DNA of 64,000 nucleotides from Cesiribacter sp. SM1 (GCF_020178975.1 NZ_JAHXBU010000094.1:124001-188000); one strand, 5' to 3'; positions 34,601 to 43,326 are shown, counted from the first letter of the stretch. Translations and numbers: made by a program. Notes: generated from the sequence alone by a model not told the origin.

Positions 34601-34778
34601 CTCACTGGATAAAGAAAGCCTGCGCATTGTATTCGATACGCTAAAGTCGCTGCGCCAGGAGAATCGTATTGTGGGTATCATCTCGCACGTAGAAGAACTG
34701 CAGCAGGAAATAGACCTTTACCTCAATGTGAAGAACGACGAGGAGCATGGCAGCCTAGTGGTGTGTAGTTGGGAGTAG
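31692..34778 (+). CDS. sbcC: Exonuclease subunit SbcC (Rad50-like SMC ATPase)
   Basis: 1028-residue ATPase partner of SbcD. Seen: Walker A GQVGSGKSSIL near residue 36-46, a very long Gln/Glu/Lys-rich coiled coil (about 190-500 and 540-880), the zinc hook CPLC at residues 516-519, signature LKTLSGGQSFQAAL near 930-943, and Walker B FFFLDEGFGSLD near 957-968. All parts of a working Rad50-type motor are present. Downstream of sbcD; a hairpin terminator follows. Role: hairpin and double-strand-break processing in the cytoplasm. Confidence 0.95.
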   Translation: MIPLSLTIEGLYSYRKRQHIDFEKLSSNGLFGIFGQVGSGKSSILEAIMFALFDDTERLNRSGDDRYYNMLNLQSREFYIEFIFKAGQENGKKYKAVCSAKRNSKPEKFEEVKVGDRRYYEWQNGDWAPLENQKDASSLLAMEYKHFRQTVIIPQGRFRDFIDQTSGERTKMLKELFQLHQYDLAPQTGRLQKQTEMQLENLKGQLKNIGEISPEKLVQLQQEAQQADLRVSTLHHQHQKLYSQEKNHDTLRKLWEQLDQLEHHLKGLELEKDKWQQRSQRLDTYRKAYTYFSERLRQQDNLGRELQQKQAALQKLNTDAAAAQKQLQEAEEAYQQSKEKWDKRDDIKASCDDLERILLIKQKEEQLHRKQQQAEQAQQRAKAAEAAVKALEAQVKEAEKQLHELEDKAHDGSRLTEAHQWHRRCQELQQELKKEEDGCKELLQTLQDFAHNRRKLINGYEFLLPDNNWELVFNNLSAKHQELDKKHQQLLQHKESLAVQQELSRFAQQLQTGGSCPLCGSDNHPKPLQIQHMQEALKKCEDDLRKHLHESQQMKVLEEHLKQLRLKHELQQQTYEHRQTQLQTIKSRFEQHQAGFDWPEYQEHNLEKLEQLLKETRQHQHKLQEARQLVRSQRQKLEKQQAECETLRAATQNAEKEWDRLQAEQNTLTSQLKEERLSWLKFDLPKLQGSLQKGRQQLKDAVEGFEKAQLQRQQAEQRHNQLQGELKAQQAHARQLQQKTEELQQELEQLCREKGFISLETIKEILRQSLDQDREQEQIDNYYHQLNTTTSTLEQLKLQTNGLVYDAAAHRELQQELDVLEKELEQARKEKIEKEREADEMQKQLDKQAELLKKADALDERLQNLKELAGLFRSSGFVDFVSTMHLQDLCRSANERFFKLTSNNLSLELNDGNNFIVRDHLNGGKTRLLKTLSGGQSFQAALCLALAMAENVKSLNGADQSFFFLDEGFGSLDKESLRIVFDTLKSLRQENRIVGIISHVEELQQEIDLYLNVKNDEEHGSLVVCSWE

Positions 34779-34824
34779 CCTTCTGCCCATCACAGCCTTA
34801 GAATTACATTACCTGAACCTGATC

Positions 34825-34854
34825 AGCCGGCGTTTCCATGCCGGCTTTTTTTTT
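34825..34854 (+). terminator. Terminator of sbcDC
   Basis: AGCCGGC (34825-34831) pairs with GCCGGCT (34840-34846), followed by nine T. Confidence 0.88.
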
Positions 34855-35009
34855 GCTGAACAGAGTAGCAGTACTCCTCCCACTGATCACCGCAGATCAA
34901 ATATATATCACTGTCTGTGAGCAACTTAGTTTACAAATCACTAAATTGTATAAAACGGATATTTTTTAGGCCTTTACCAAATTTTTATGATCCTATACCC
35001 CCTCCAGCT

Positions 35010-36803
35010 ATGCTACCCCACCCCCTATTTAATAGCAAGTTGTATCCTGTCGGTACCTTTCTATTAGTCATCATCGCCACAGGGCTGGTTTTTTTCAGCT
35101 CCCGAAAACAGTCTTTAACCATTGACGAGCCCAACCATTTATACTGCGGCATGGAATGGCTGCAGGAAGCAAGTTATACTGCCTGGCCTGAAAATCCACC
35201 GCTGGCACGTGTGTTCATAGCACTGGGGCCATACTTGAATGGACATAACATCAGCCCACCCCTTAAGGGGAAGCAGACAACAATGACAGATTACTTCTTT
35301 GCATCCTACGACATGAAATATTTTGAAATGGGTGCTATTGAAGAACAGTTAGGCTGGATGCGCCTCTTTGTATTACCCCTGTTTCTCCTGTCTGTAGGAA
35401 TTGTGTGGTACTGGGCCAGAGCATTGGGCGGAAACAAGGCAGCATTTCTGGCAGTAGGCATGTATGCCTTGCTCCCTCCCATCCTGGCTCACAGCGGTCT
35501 GGCCACTACCGATATAGGATTTGCTGCATTCTTCACCCTCTCTATTTTCAGTTTTGCCCGCTGGTTAAACAAACCTACCTTCCGCAGGGCATGTATGTTT
35601 GGAATAAGCATGGCCGCTGCCTTGCTAAGCAAATACTCAGCCCTGGCATTTTTTCCGCCAGCTGCACTGCTAATGCTGGTGCTCTTTAGATTCTACGGAC
35701 TAGCGCAAACAGGCTTATCCGGGCGTATATGGGGATTGAAGGCACTAAAAAGCGCTGCTGCAGGCATAGTTGCTGCATTTTTATCTGTGTGGGCATTCTT
35801 TGGTTTTTCTACAGGCACGCTTGGCAACGAGCCAACCATACAGGCCGCTATTCAGGAGGGTGCTATCTCTGCCGCCTATGGAAATCTGTGGCTGCCGGCG
35901 CCTGAATGGTTTGCCGGCCTGGCCTTGCTCATGCTCCACAACCAACAGGGACACCTGGCCTATATTGCCGGAGAAGTATCTGTAGAAGGTTTCTGGTACT
36001 TTTATTCGATAACTACCCTTGTTAAAACACCCCTGCCTTTTTTACTGCTTCTCCTGGCAGGGGCTACAGGTGCCTGCCTCCGCCTAGATGGCCCAAGAAA
36101 CTGGGAGGCGATGGCACTCTCGCTGTTGCCTTTCATTATTATTCTGGGAGGCTTAACCAGCAACATTAACATTGGCATCAGGCACATCCTCATCATTTAT
36201 CCTTTAGGAGCCATAGGCGCCTCAATAGGTCTCATAAGGCTGCTCGGGCATGTAATGGAACGATCCCGTGCACGCTGGAAAAAAGCTGTGCCCCTTACCC
36301 TGGTACTCTGGCAACTTACTATTGCTGCAACAGCTTATCCTGCCTACCTCTCCTACTTTAATCCTATTGCAGGAGAGGAACCAGGCGAACTACTAATTGA
36401 TAGCGATCTGGACTGGGGACAGGGCATGTTTGAACTGGCAGAATATTGCCGGGAGAACAAGATAGAATCGTTAAGCCTCTCCTACTTTGGCCTGGGCCAG
36501 GACTGCTGGTATGGACTACCCCCGATAAAAACGCTGTCGCCTGATTCAGTAGCAGAAGGTTGGGTAGCCATTAGCGAGGTGGCCTACAGAGGCGTATGGG
36601 GAGGAATGGCTACACCCGCCGAAACCTGTAATTCGCTTTCTTTCAGACCCATCATCAATGATAAGCTACAAGCCAACACAGGGTTTCGCTGGCTCGACAA
36701 GTACCCCCTAAAGGCAAAACTGGCCGGCTCTATCCGTTTGTATTATGTAGGCAACAAAGAACCGCAGCAGGCACCCCTGGAGCTTAAGGGAACAGCAAGA
36801 TAG
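35010..36803 (+). CDS. GT39-like integral-membrane glycosyltransferase
   Basis: About 597 residues with roughly ten membrane segments. Seen: the first loop motif TIDEPNHLYCG with the catalytic-type Asp-Glu of the GT-C fold, ENPPLAR, and a C-terminal periplasmic segment SDLDWGQGMFELAEYC typical of bacterial GT39/ArnT-like proteins. Known: such enzymes move a sugar from a polyprenyl-phosphate carrier to a protein or lipid on the outer face of the inner membrane. Acceptor unknown. Start chosen at ATG 35010; the frame is open to 34917 but those residues are not typical. No pathway neighbours. Confidence 0.82.
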   Translation: MLPHPLFNSKLYPVGTFLLVIIATGLVFFSSRKQSLTIDEPNHLYCGMEWLQEASYTAWPENPPLARVFIALGPYLNGHNISPPLKGKQTTMTDYFFASYDMKYFEMGAIEEQLGWMRLFVLPLFLLSVGIVWYWARALGGNKAAFLAVGMYALLPPILAHSGLATTDIGFAAFFTLSIFSFARWLNKPTFRRACMFGISMAAALLSKYSALAFFPPAALLMLVLFRFYGLAQTGLSGRIWGLKALKSAAAGIVAAFLSVWAFFGFSTGTLGNEPTIQAAIQEGAISAAYGNLWLPAPEWFAGLALLMLHNQQGHLAYIAGEVSVEGFWYFYSITTLVKTPLPFLLLLLAGATGACLRLDGPRNWEAMALSLLPFIIILGGLTSNINIGIRHILIIYPLGAIGASIGLIRLLGHVMERSRARWKKAVPLTLVLWQLTIAATAYPAYLSYFNPIAGEEPGELLIDSDLDWGQGMFELAEYCRENKIESLSLSYFGLGQDCWYGLPPIKTLSPDSVAEGWVAISEVAYRGVWGGMATPAETCNSLSFRPIINDKLQANTGFRWLDKYPLKAKLAGSIRLYYVGNKEPQQAPLELKGTAR

Positions 36804-36849
36804 TATGAGATATATCTACTGAACCTGGTTCCGCAGCGTTCAACAGCAC

Positions 36850-37425
36850 TTAATAGATAAAGCGCCCTTCTATGCTGTACTCCACCCTATCCTTAAAAAT
36901 CATTTTCTGGATACCTTCAATGCTGTAGGTTTGGGGGAGTTGCTGCTCATTGAGGCTGAGTACCAGCTTTCGGGTGCTGTTGTAGAGGTAGTTTCTATCG
37001 CTGAACAGGGCTTCCAGCCGTTGCACCTGTCCTGCCAGGCGGTACACCTCCAGGTAGTTTACCCGCAGGTCGTCGGGCTCATCGGCCTGGTAACGGGTAA
37101 CTTCCAGGCCCTCTTTTTGGGCAACAGTTTTAATGTAGCGGCCGCTTAACACAGGCCTGTTGATGTTCATTTCGTTGAACAACTGCAGCTCCTGCTCCAG
37201 ACTGTCTTCGGTAAGGCTTACTGTGTCTACCTCCTCGCTGCCTCCGTACACCACTGTTTTAACAAGCCGTGCCCTGTTTGCTGCCAATACATCTATTTGC
37301 TGCACCAGCAGGCTATCTACATTGTAGTATTCCCTAATAGACTGGCTGGGGCCTTCCGTACCACGGTCGGCCTCAGCACAGCTCATCAGGCTTATCAGGC
37401 TTAGCAAATAGCTAATCCACTTCAT
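36850..37425 (-). CDS. Putative lipoprotein, unknown function
   Basis: A 191-residue protein with a lipoprotein signal (MKWISYLLSLISLMSC, lipid Cys16). The mature part is strand-rich without a recognisable domain; it carries many charged residues and a terminal YSIEGRFIY. Its ATG overlaps the gpmI stop as ATGA, so it is translated in tandem with gpmI, though no functional link to glycolysis is evident. I do not recognise the family. The convergent GT39-like gene ends 47 bases away. Confidence 0.7.
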   Translation of the reverse strand: MKWISYLLSLISLMSCAEADRGTEGPSQSIREYYNVDSLLVQQIDVLAANRARLVKTVVYGGSEEVDTVSLTEDSLEQELQLFNEMNINRPVLSGRYIKTVAQKEGLEVTRYQADEPDDLRVNYLEVYRLAGQVQRLEALFSDRNYLYNSTRKLVLSLNEQQLPQTYSIEGIQKMIFKDRVEYSIEGRFIY

Positions 37426-38948
37426 GCTTCTATCAGTACATTGCCGGTCATGTCGGCGGGTTGAGGAACCTGCATTAGTTGCAGAATTGTAGGGGCCACA
37501 TCACCCAGTTTGCCATTTTTAAGCCTGGCGCCCTGTGGTCCGCCCAGCATAATAAAGGGCACCAGGTTGGTGGTGTGGGCCGTATTGGGGCTGCCATCTT
37601 CATTGATCATGAAATCGGCATTGCCGTGGTCGGCCAGCATCAGTATCGTGTAGCCATTGGCCAATGCTGTTTCTGCTACGGCTCGGGCACATTCATCTAC
37701 CACTTCGCAGGCTTTAACAGCAGCCTCAAACACACCGGTATGGCCCACCATATCGGGGTTGGCAAAGTTAAGGCAAACAAAATCAGGAGCACCTTTCTGT
37801 AGCTCGGGTATAATGCTGTCGCGAATTTCGTAGGCACTCATTTCCGGCTTCAGGTCGTAGGTAGCCACTTTAGGCGATGGGCACAGCAGGCGGCTCTCAC
37901 CCTCGAACTGAACCTCACGGCCACCGCTGAAGAAGAAGGTTACGTGCGGGTATTTTTCGGTTTCGGCAATACGGATCTGGGTTTTACCATTGCGGCTAAG
38001 TACCTCCCCCAGGGTGTTCTGCAGCTTATCTTTCTCAAAAACAACGCCTACGTTCCGGAAGGTCTCGTCGTAATTGGTGAGTGTTACATAGTGCAGCGCA
38101 AGTTTGTACATGTTCTGCTCGGGAAAATCTTCCTGAGTAAGTGCCTGGGTTATCTGACGGCCACGGTCGGTGCGGAAATTAAAGCAGATCACCACATCGC
38201 CATTCTCTATCTTTGCCAGTGGCTGGCCCTGCTCATCTGTATGGATGACCGGCATGATAAACTCATCGGTTACACCTTCGGCATAAGACTGCTGCAGCGA
38301 TTCCAGTATATTCCGGGAAGGCTTACCTTCGCCGTGCACCATGGCATCGTAGGCTATTTTAACACGCTCCCAGCGACGGTCGCGGTCCATGGCATAATAA
38401 CGGCCAATTACGGTTGCTATTTTAGCGCCTGTTGTCTGGGCGTGCTGCTGCAGGTCCTGCAGGAAGCCGGCGCCGCTCTTAGGGTCGGTATCGCGGCCAT
38501 CGGTAAAGGCATGCACATACACCTGTGGTACATTTGCCTCCTGTGCCAGCGATAGCAGGCCTTTCAGGTGTTCAATGTGGGAGTGTACACCGCCATCAGA
38601 CACCAAACCAATAAAATGTAGTTTCTTGCCGGTTTGCTTTGCATTCACAAAAGCTCCCTGCAGTACACTGTTATGTTTTAATTCACCATCCTGTAGTGCC
38701 TTCGTTACCTTTGCCAGGTCCTGGTATACCACCCGGCCGGCACCCAGGTTCATGTGGCCAACCTCCGAATTACCCATTTGCCCTTCGGGTAAACCTACCG
38801 CCAAACCACTTGCCTCCAACTTACTGTGCGGGTACTTCGTATATAAACTATCGATGAAGGGTGTATTTGCTTTGTCGATAGCAGAAACCGCTGCATTTTG
38901 TGCAAGGCCCCACCCATCCAGTATCATGAGAATTACTTTGTTGTTCAT
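37422..38948 (-). CDS. gpmI: 2,3-bisphosphoglycerate-independent phosphoglycerate mutase
   Basis: Interconverts 3- and 2-phosphoglycerate in glycolysis using a phosphoserine intermediate and two Mn ions. Seen: MILDGWG metal motif at the N-terminus, catalytic serine in GNSEVGH, HIEHLKGLL, the inserted phosphotransferase domain with GRYYAMDRD, CFNFRTDRGRQ and the C-terminal ADHGNADFM with NTAHTTN. ATG at 38948 gives MNNKVILMILDGWG; the open frame upstream to 39011 is not typical. 508 residues, normal length. Overlaps the following lipoprotein gene by four bases. Confidence 0.95.
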   Translation of the reverse strand: MNNKVILMILDGWGLAQNAAVSAIDKANTPFIDSLYTKYPHSKLEASGLAVGLPEGQMGNSEVGHMNLGAGRVVYQDLAKVTKALQDGELKHNSVLQGAFVNAKQTGKKLHFIGLVSDGGVHSHIEHLKGLLSLAQEANVPQVYVHAFTDGRDTDPKSGAGFLQDLQQHAQTTGAKIATVIGRYYAMDRDRRWERVKIAYDAMVHGEGKPSRNILESLQQSYAEGVTDEFIMPVIHTDEQGQPLAKIENGDVVICFNFRTDRGRQITQALTQEDFPEQNMYKLALHYVTLTNYDETFRNVGVVFEKDKLQNTLGEVLSRNGKTQIRIAETEKYPHVTFFFSGGREVQFEGESRLLCPSPKVATYDLKPEMSAYEIRDSIIPELQKGAPDFVCLNFANPDMVGHTGVFEAAVKACEVVDECARAVAETALANGYTILMLADHGNADFMINEDGSPNTAHTTNLVPFIMLGGPQGARLKNGKLGDVAPTILQLMQVPQPADMTGNVLIEA

Positions 38949-39137
38949 GTTTAAGGTTGTTAGCTGAACAAAACTAGCTATTATTAGGGTAATAGGGAAA
39001 AATAGTCCCATTTTTAAACATGGAGCATCATAAAGGAAGGTTTTGATTTATCGCCAAACTTAGCAGCAGAACAAATTAATGCTTATTTTGGCATAATTTT
39101 AGCAGTATAAACTGCGGATTGACAGGAGAAGACAGAG

Positions 39138-39551
39138 ATGTACAAAAAAATACTTTTGATGTTGGTATTGGTAGCCCTTGCAGGCATGCTGGCAATAGCA
39201 AATACCGTACAAACAACGCCAAGTGTAATGAACGGGGTGCGCGATGCAATTAAAGCAGGCAACTCCCGGGAGCTTACCCGCCATTTTAATGATATGGTGG
39301 AGCTTACCATACTTGATAAATCAGGTAATTACACCAAGGAGCAGGCTACCTTTGTGCTGAAGGAGTTTTTTGATAAAAACCCGCCCAGCAGTTTTAGCTT
39401 TATCCACCAGGGTGCCTCCGGCGATGGTACCCAATATGCCATTGGCCGCTATGCTTATGGATCGGGCAGCTCCTACCGCATATTTATGCTGGTAAAAAAG
39501 GGAGAGGCTAATACCTATAAGGTAAAGCTGCTGAACATAGCCGAAGAATAA
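39138..39551 (+). CDS. DUF4783 family exported protein
   Basis: 137 residues with an N-terminal hydrophobic signal (KILLMLVLVALAGMLAIA). The mature part matches DUF4783 of Bacteroidota: VMNGVRDAIKAGNSRELTRHF, a central DKSGNYTKEQATFVLKEFF and the closing YKVKLLNIAEE. The fold is of the cystatin/SnoaL-like kind by analogy; no enzymatic motif. Divergent from gpmI, followed by nadC after a terminator. This gene is commonly upstream of nadC in Cytophagales (general recollection, not checked here). Confidence 0.82.
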   Translation: MYKKILLMLVLVALAGMLAIANTVQTTPSVMNGVRDAIKAGNSRELTRHFNDMVELTILDKSGNYTKEQATFVLKEFFDKNPPSSFSFIHQGASGDGTQYAIGRYAYGSGSSYRIFMLVKKGEANTYKVKLLNIAEE

Positions 39552-39616
39552 GAAATTTAGGTTTGGAAGGTTAATAATAGTGGAAAACATACTTTCCAGA
39601 CAAACATAAGAGCCCG

Positions 39617-39648
39617 GGCGCTGCTATTTATTGCAGCGCCTTTTTTAT
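39617..39648 (+). terminator. Terminator between DUF4783 and nadC
   Basis: GGCGCTGC (39617-39624) pairs with GCAGCGCC (39633-39640), followed by six T. nadC starts ten bases after the T-run, so read-through or an attenuator role is conceivable. Confidence 0.85.
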
Positions 39649-39657
39649 TTTTGCGCC

Positions 39658-40515
39658 GTGAATCTCAGTTACATAACCGAACAGAGCCTCTCCGACTTTA
39701 TTTCTGCCGCTTTGCTGGAAGATGTAGGTCCGGGAGATTACTCTACCCTTGCCTCGGTGCCGGCCGATGCCCAAAACCGCGCGCGCCTGCTCATCAAAGA
39801 TGAGGGTATACTAGCCGGTGTGGAAATGGCGCTGCACATTTTTCGCCAGGTAGACCCCCGGCTGCAGGTAAAGGTACTGCTGAAAGACGGCAGCCCCGTG
39901 AAAAAGGGCGATATTGGCCTTGAGGTAAGCGGCAGTGCCCGCAGCATTCTTACCGCCGAACGGCTGGTGCTTAACTGCATGCAGCGCATGAGTGGCATTG
40001 CCACCATTACCCGGCGCATGGTAAAGCTAATTGAGGGCACCGGCGCTAAACTGCTCGATACCCGAAAAACCACACCCAACTTTCGCATGGCCGAGAAGTG
40101 GGCCGTAGTGATCGGCGGTGGCTACAACCACCGCTATGGCCTCTACGATATGGTAATGCTCAAAGACAACCATACCGATTTTGCAGGCGGCATCCGGCAG
40201 GCAATTGAGAGCACTAATAAATTTCTGGCAGAACAGGGGCTTTCACTGAAAATAGAAGTAGAAACCCGCAGCCTTCAGGAGGTACAACAGGTGCTGGAAA
40301 CAGGCGGCGTTCACCGGATCATGCTCGATAACATGAGCCCGGAGGTAATGGGGCAGGCCGTTCAGCTCATCGGTAAACGCTTCGAAACAGAGGCCTCTGG
40401 CGGTATTAAAGAAAGTACCATCCGGGCCGTGGCTGAAAGTGGCGTTGACTATATCTCTGTGGGTGCCCTCACCCACTCTGCCCAGCCACTGGATATCAGC
40501 CTTAAAGCATTTTAG
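39658..40515 (+). CDS. nadC: Nicotinate-nucleotide pyrophosphorylase (quinolinate phosphoribosyltransferase)
   Basis: Makes nicotinate mononucleotide from quinolinate and PRPP in de novo NAD synthesis. Seen: LLEDVGPGDYST, ILTAERLVLNCMQRMSGIAT, LDTRKTTPNFRMAEKWAV, KDNH, VETRSL and the C-terminal EASGGI with SVGALTHS. I choose the GTG at 39658 (MNLSYITEQSL); the TTG at 39631 is inside the terminator stem and cannot be the start. 285 residues, normal. No nadA or nadB nearby. Confidence 0.95.
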   Translation: MNLSYITEQSLSDFISAALLEDVGPGDYSTLASVPADAQNRARLLIKDEGILAGVEMALHIFRQVDPRLQVKVLLKDGSPVKKGDIGLEVSGSARSILTAERLVLNCMQRMSGIATITRRMVKLIEGTGAKLLDTRKTTPNFRMAEKWAVVIGGGYNHRYGLYDMVMLKDNHTDFAGGIRQAIESTNKFLAEQGLSLKIEVETRSLQEVQQVLETGGVHRIMLDNMSPEVMGQAVQLIGKRFETEASGGIKESTIRAVAESGVDYISVGALTHSAQPLDISLKAF

Positions 40516-40565
40516 GGGTATGGGTTTAGGTATGAGGTGGGGGTTCATGCCGCTGCAGATCCTCC

Positions 40566-40633
40566 ATCAGCACATTGATACAAACTGCCCTTCCAAATTA
40601 GCACATTAAACAATTAGTATATTAGCACATTAA
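40566..40633 (+). repeat. AGCACATT repeats upstream of the YcxB-like gene
   Basis: ATCAGCACATTGA (40566-40578), ATTAGCACATTAA (40597-40609) and ATTAGCACATTAA (40621-40633): three units, the last ending one base before the ATG at 40635. Same unit as in the spacers at 2758-2905 and 43825-44076. Confidence 0.7.
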
Positions 40634-40634
40634 C

Positions 40635-41135
40635 ATGATCGTTAAGACCAAAAAATACAAGCTCGAAACCAAGACCTACATCGGGCTTGCCATGAAAAAT
40701 ATTTTACGTGAGCAGTGGTGGGTATTCCTGATTGCCCTGGCTATTATGGCCATGTACTTTGTGATTCCCAGCATCTGGTGGATCATCGGTGCCCTTATTG
40801 CCCTGGTGCTCTACATTCTTTTCTGGCTCATTCAGTTTGCCGGCGTAACCCAGCTGGAGCAGAACAAAATTTTATTTGATAAGCTAAGCTACGAGATCAC
40901 CAGCCAGCAGGTACTCATCAAGGTTAATCCCCGCCAGGGCATGCCCCTGAACTGGAACATGATCAAAAAAGCCAGTATTGAAAATGAGGCTATCAACCTT
41001 TTTGTATCAAAAGCACAAATCATACACCTGCCTTTCCGCATCTTCAATACTGATAATGAGCGTAAGTTTGTAGAAACGATCATGAGAAGAAAAGGACTGA
41101 TCAAAGAAAAAGAAGCAGAAAAGGCCGTTAAGTAA
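40635..41135 (+). CDS. YcxB-like membrane protein
   Basis: A 166-residue inner-membrane protein. Two membrane segments (about 30-75: WWVFLIALAIMAMYFV, WIIGALIALVLYILFWLI) are followed by a cytoplasmic PH-like C-terminal part (YEITSQQVLIKVNPRQGMPLNWNMIKKA ... IIHLPFRIF), as in YcxB-like proteins of Gram-positive bacteria and Bacteroidota. Function unknown. Preceded directly by AGCACATT repeats, with no ribosome site visible. Codirectional with nadC and the following barrel gene. Confidence 0.65.
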   Translation: MIVKTKKYKLETKTYIGLAMKNILREQWWVFLIALAIMAMYFVIPSIWWIIGALIALVLYILFWLIQFAGVTQLEQNKILFDKLSYEITSQQVLIKVNPRQGMPLNWNMIKKASIENEAINLFVSKAQIIHLPFRIFNTDNERKFVETIMRRKGLIKEKEAEKAVK

Positions 41136-41188
41136 TCTTTTTCAGCAGCTGTGGGAACCAGTTCTGCCCCGTCCGGTGTAAGGATAAA

Positions 41189-42070
41189 ATGCAGAACTGG
41201 AGAATAATGATTGGGTTTGTGCTGCTGATGGTTCTGGCATGCCCGCCCGCTTACAGTCAAAATAGATATACCCATTTTCCCTGGACATACGATCGTAATG
41301 TATCTGCCGGCATTGGTGCCGAGGGTACAACTTTTACATTCCTGGGAAGGGTACGCCCCGATACGGCCAGTATTTATTCGGCCTTTGCCATACCGGTAAA
41401 TCCCATTCGTGGCGCCATTGGTGGTTATTATAACAGGCATACCACCAACGGCAAGCACGTAACGGACTTTGGACTTGGCTATAACATAGTGCTTCGTTTT
41501 ACCGAAACAGCTAACCTGCGCCTGGGTGTGCAGCGCAACTGGCACCAGGTAACAGATGTGGCTTCTGCCAGTGATATCTGGGATAGCAAAGCGCCCACTA
41601 CCTACAACACTACTGACTTTTCGGCCCTGCTCCGGCGCGATCATTTAGTGACGGGTGTTTCTATGGAAAACGCCCTGGAGAAGGGAAACCGGCAGTACAA
41701 CATATTACTGGGCTTCAGAGAGCTGGAGACCTACAGCTGGCTCCGCTCCTCTCCCTTTATGATGATGCAGATCAGGGAAGGAAGGGAAGTGCCTGAGTTC
41801 AGGTTTAACTATACTGTTACCGTGCTGAATACACTTGTAATGGGAAGCAGTGTGTACAAGAACAGCTACTACAGCTGGGGCGCCAATGCCGGCATTAAGC
41901 TGTTCCGTTCGGTATGGCTTGCCGCCGGTGCCGATTTTAAAGAGTTTAATACTCAGCCAGATGCCCTGGAGCTTGGGTTACGGTTTAACTTTGGCAGGGG
42001 CCGTGTACGCTCTGCCGCCGAAGAGGCCGAACTGCCCCCGGTATTATCCAAAGAAGGTTTAAGGTACTGA
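41189..42070 (+). CDS. Predicted outer-membrane beta-barrel protein, unknown function
   Basis: 293 residues with a signal peptide (IGFVLLMVLACPPAYSQ, near residue 10-24) and strand-rich mature sequence with GIGAEGTTFTFLG, HVTDFGLGYNIVL, LRLGVQRNW and ALELGLRFNFG, typical of an outer-membrane barrel. No family name can be given. Its last 118 bases overlap, antisense, the 3' end of the convergent MFS gene; the barrel tail RVRSAAEEAELPPVLSKEG lies there. Confidence 0.7.
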   Translation: MQNWRIMIGFVLLMVLACPPAYSQNRYTHFPWTYDRNVSAGIGAEGTTFTFLGRVRPDTASIYSAFAIPVNPIRGAIGGYYNRHTTNGKHVTDFGLGYNIVLRFTETANLRLGVQRNWHQVTDVASASDIWDSKAPTTYNTTDFSALLRRDHLVTGVSMENALEKGNRQYNILLGFRELETYSWLRSSPFMMMQIREGREVPEFRFNYTVTVLNTLVMGSSVYKNSYYSWGANAGIKLFRSVWLAAGADFKEFNTQPDALELGLRFNFGRGRVRSAAEEAELPPVLSKEGLRY

Positions 42071-43308
42071 AGCACCAGCAACACCAGGGCAATGAGTATA
42101 AACAGGGCCATAATGCTGTAGGCCCAGGCAATATTGGAGCCCCGGTTAAAGAACGCACTGCTGAAGAGCAGTATAAAACCTACCCGCATTAGTATGTTTG
42201 CCATGCTGAAAACAGAGTTGGTGCGGCCTATAATGTTGTTGGGAATATGCTCGAAAAGGTAAGCAACGCGCAGCACCCGTATTCCGGCATTGGAAAAGCC
42301 TATAAGCAGGCCCGCCCCCAGGAATATAACCACAGAGCGGGTAAGCGCCAGCACACCCATCGAGACTATTGCCAGCAACATTAACAGCATAACGGCTTTA
42401 ACTACCTCTCCGCTCCTGAAGAGCCAGCGTACACCCAGGCCTGCAGAAAGGGCTCCTATGGCATACAGCACCTCCATGGTGCCCAGTACCTCCCCTCCCT
42501 GCTGCAGGTGGTTGGTAATGTATATAGGCGCCACGGCGTGCAGCTCTACCAGTACCACCACAAATACTGTGTAGGATAGCAGGCCAAACAACAAAATGGC
42601 CCTGTTCTGCTGTAAAAAGGTAATTCCCGTACGGATGCGCTTAAACACGCTTCCCACTTCTATTTCGAACTGGGTTTGCGGCACATAACGGATTAAGGCA
42701 ATAAGGCAGGAAGAGATGAAATAAGTAGCCCCATCGAGGGCGAATATTTCCCAGATCGTCCAGCGTGGAATATGGATGGCAAGCGGAATTTCCTGCGAAC
42801 CGAGGGTGAGGGTTTGCTGCCAGTTTACCCCTTCCAGCAGGAGCGCCGCCAGCAGGCCCGCCCCTACATTAGTACTCTGGCCCACAATCTCCAGCATGGA
42901 AGTAACCCGCTGGTAGTTGCCTTTTTTGGTAATTTCCTGTGCAAAGGCGTAAAGGTTGGGATAGTGGATCTGGTATCCGAAAATAGTAACGCCAAACACC
43001 AGCATTACCAGATACCAGGGGAGTGCCTGCTGCCAGAAGCCCAGCGCTGCAACAGCCAGCACAATTGTACCTTCTACCAGGTTAGTAGTTAAAAACACCC
43101 TTTTCCGCGGAAAGCGGTCTACCAGCGAACCTGCAAACAAGCCCCAGAAAAGGGTGCAGAAGGTAACAAAGGCATACATGAGGTTAAAGCGGCTGGAGAG
43201 GCTTTGCTGGGCAAAATACCAGGGTATGGCCAGCATGGACACGCCCTGTGCAAAACCAGAAATGCCATTGGCAGTAAAAAGTAAGGCTAATGCTTGTTTA
43301 TTTTTCAA
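41953..43308 (-). CDS. MFS transporter
   Basis: A 451-residue major facilitator protein with 12 predicted membrane segments. Seen: loop 2-3 motif GSLVDRFPRKRVF (the MFS A-motif variant) and a second repeat with GLGVRWLF. Likely an exporter of the MFS_3 or macrolide-efflux type; substrate unknown. After the last membrane segment (about residue 412) it has a 39-residue polar, Ser/Arg-rich tail encoded antisense to the conserved end of the barrel gene. Frame is open to the TGA at 41953-41955. Divergent from recX with an 18-base spacer. Confidence 0.87.
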   Translation of the reverse strand: MKNKQALALLFTANGISGFAQGVSMLAIPWYFAQQSLSSRFNLMYAFVTFCTLFWGLFAGSLVDRFPRKRVFLTTNLVEGTIVLAVAALGFWQQALPWYLVMLVFGVTIFGYQIHYPNLYAFAQEITKKGNYQRVTSMLEIVGQSTNVGAGLLAALLLEGVNWQQTLTLGSQEIPLAIHIPRWTIWEIFALDGATYFISSCLIALIRYVPQTQFEIEVGSVFKRIRTGITFLQQNRAILLFGLLSYTVFVVVLVELHAVAPIYITNHLQQGGEVLGTMEVLYAIGALSAGLGVRWLFRSGEVVKAVMLLMLLAIVSMGVLALTRSVVIFLGAGLLIGFSNAGIRVLRVAYLFEHIPNNIIGRTNSVFSMANILMRVGFILLFSSAFFNRGSNIAWAYSIMALFILIALVLLVLQYLKPSLDNTGGSSASSAAERTRPLPKLNRNPSSRASG

Positions 43309-43326
43309 GATACCGTAGTTTCAAGT

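Noticed and set aside
39631-39657. NadC starting at TTG 39631
   Set aside because: This lies within the stem of a strong terminator; GTG at 39658 gives the usual NadC N-terminus.
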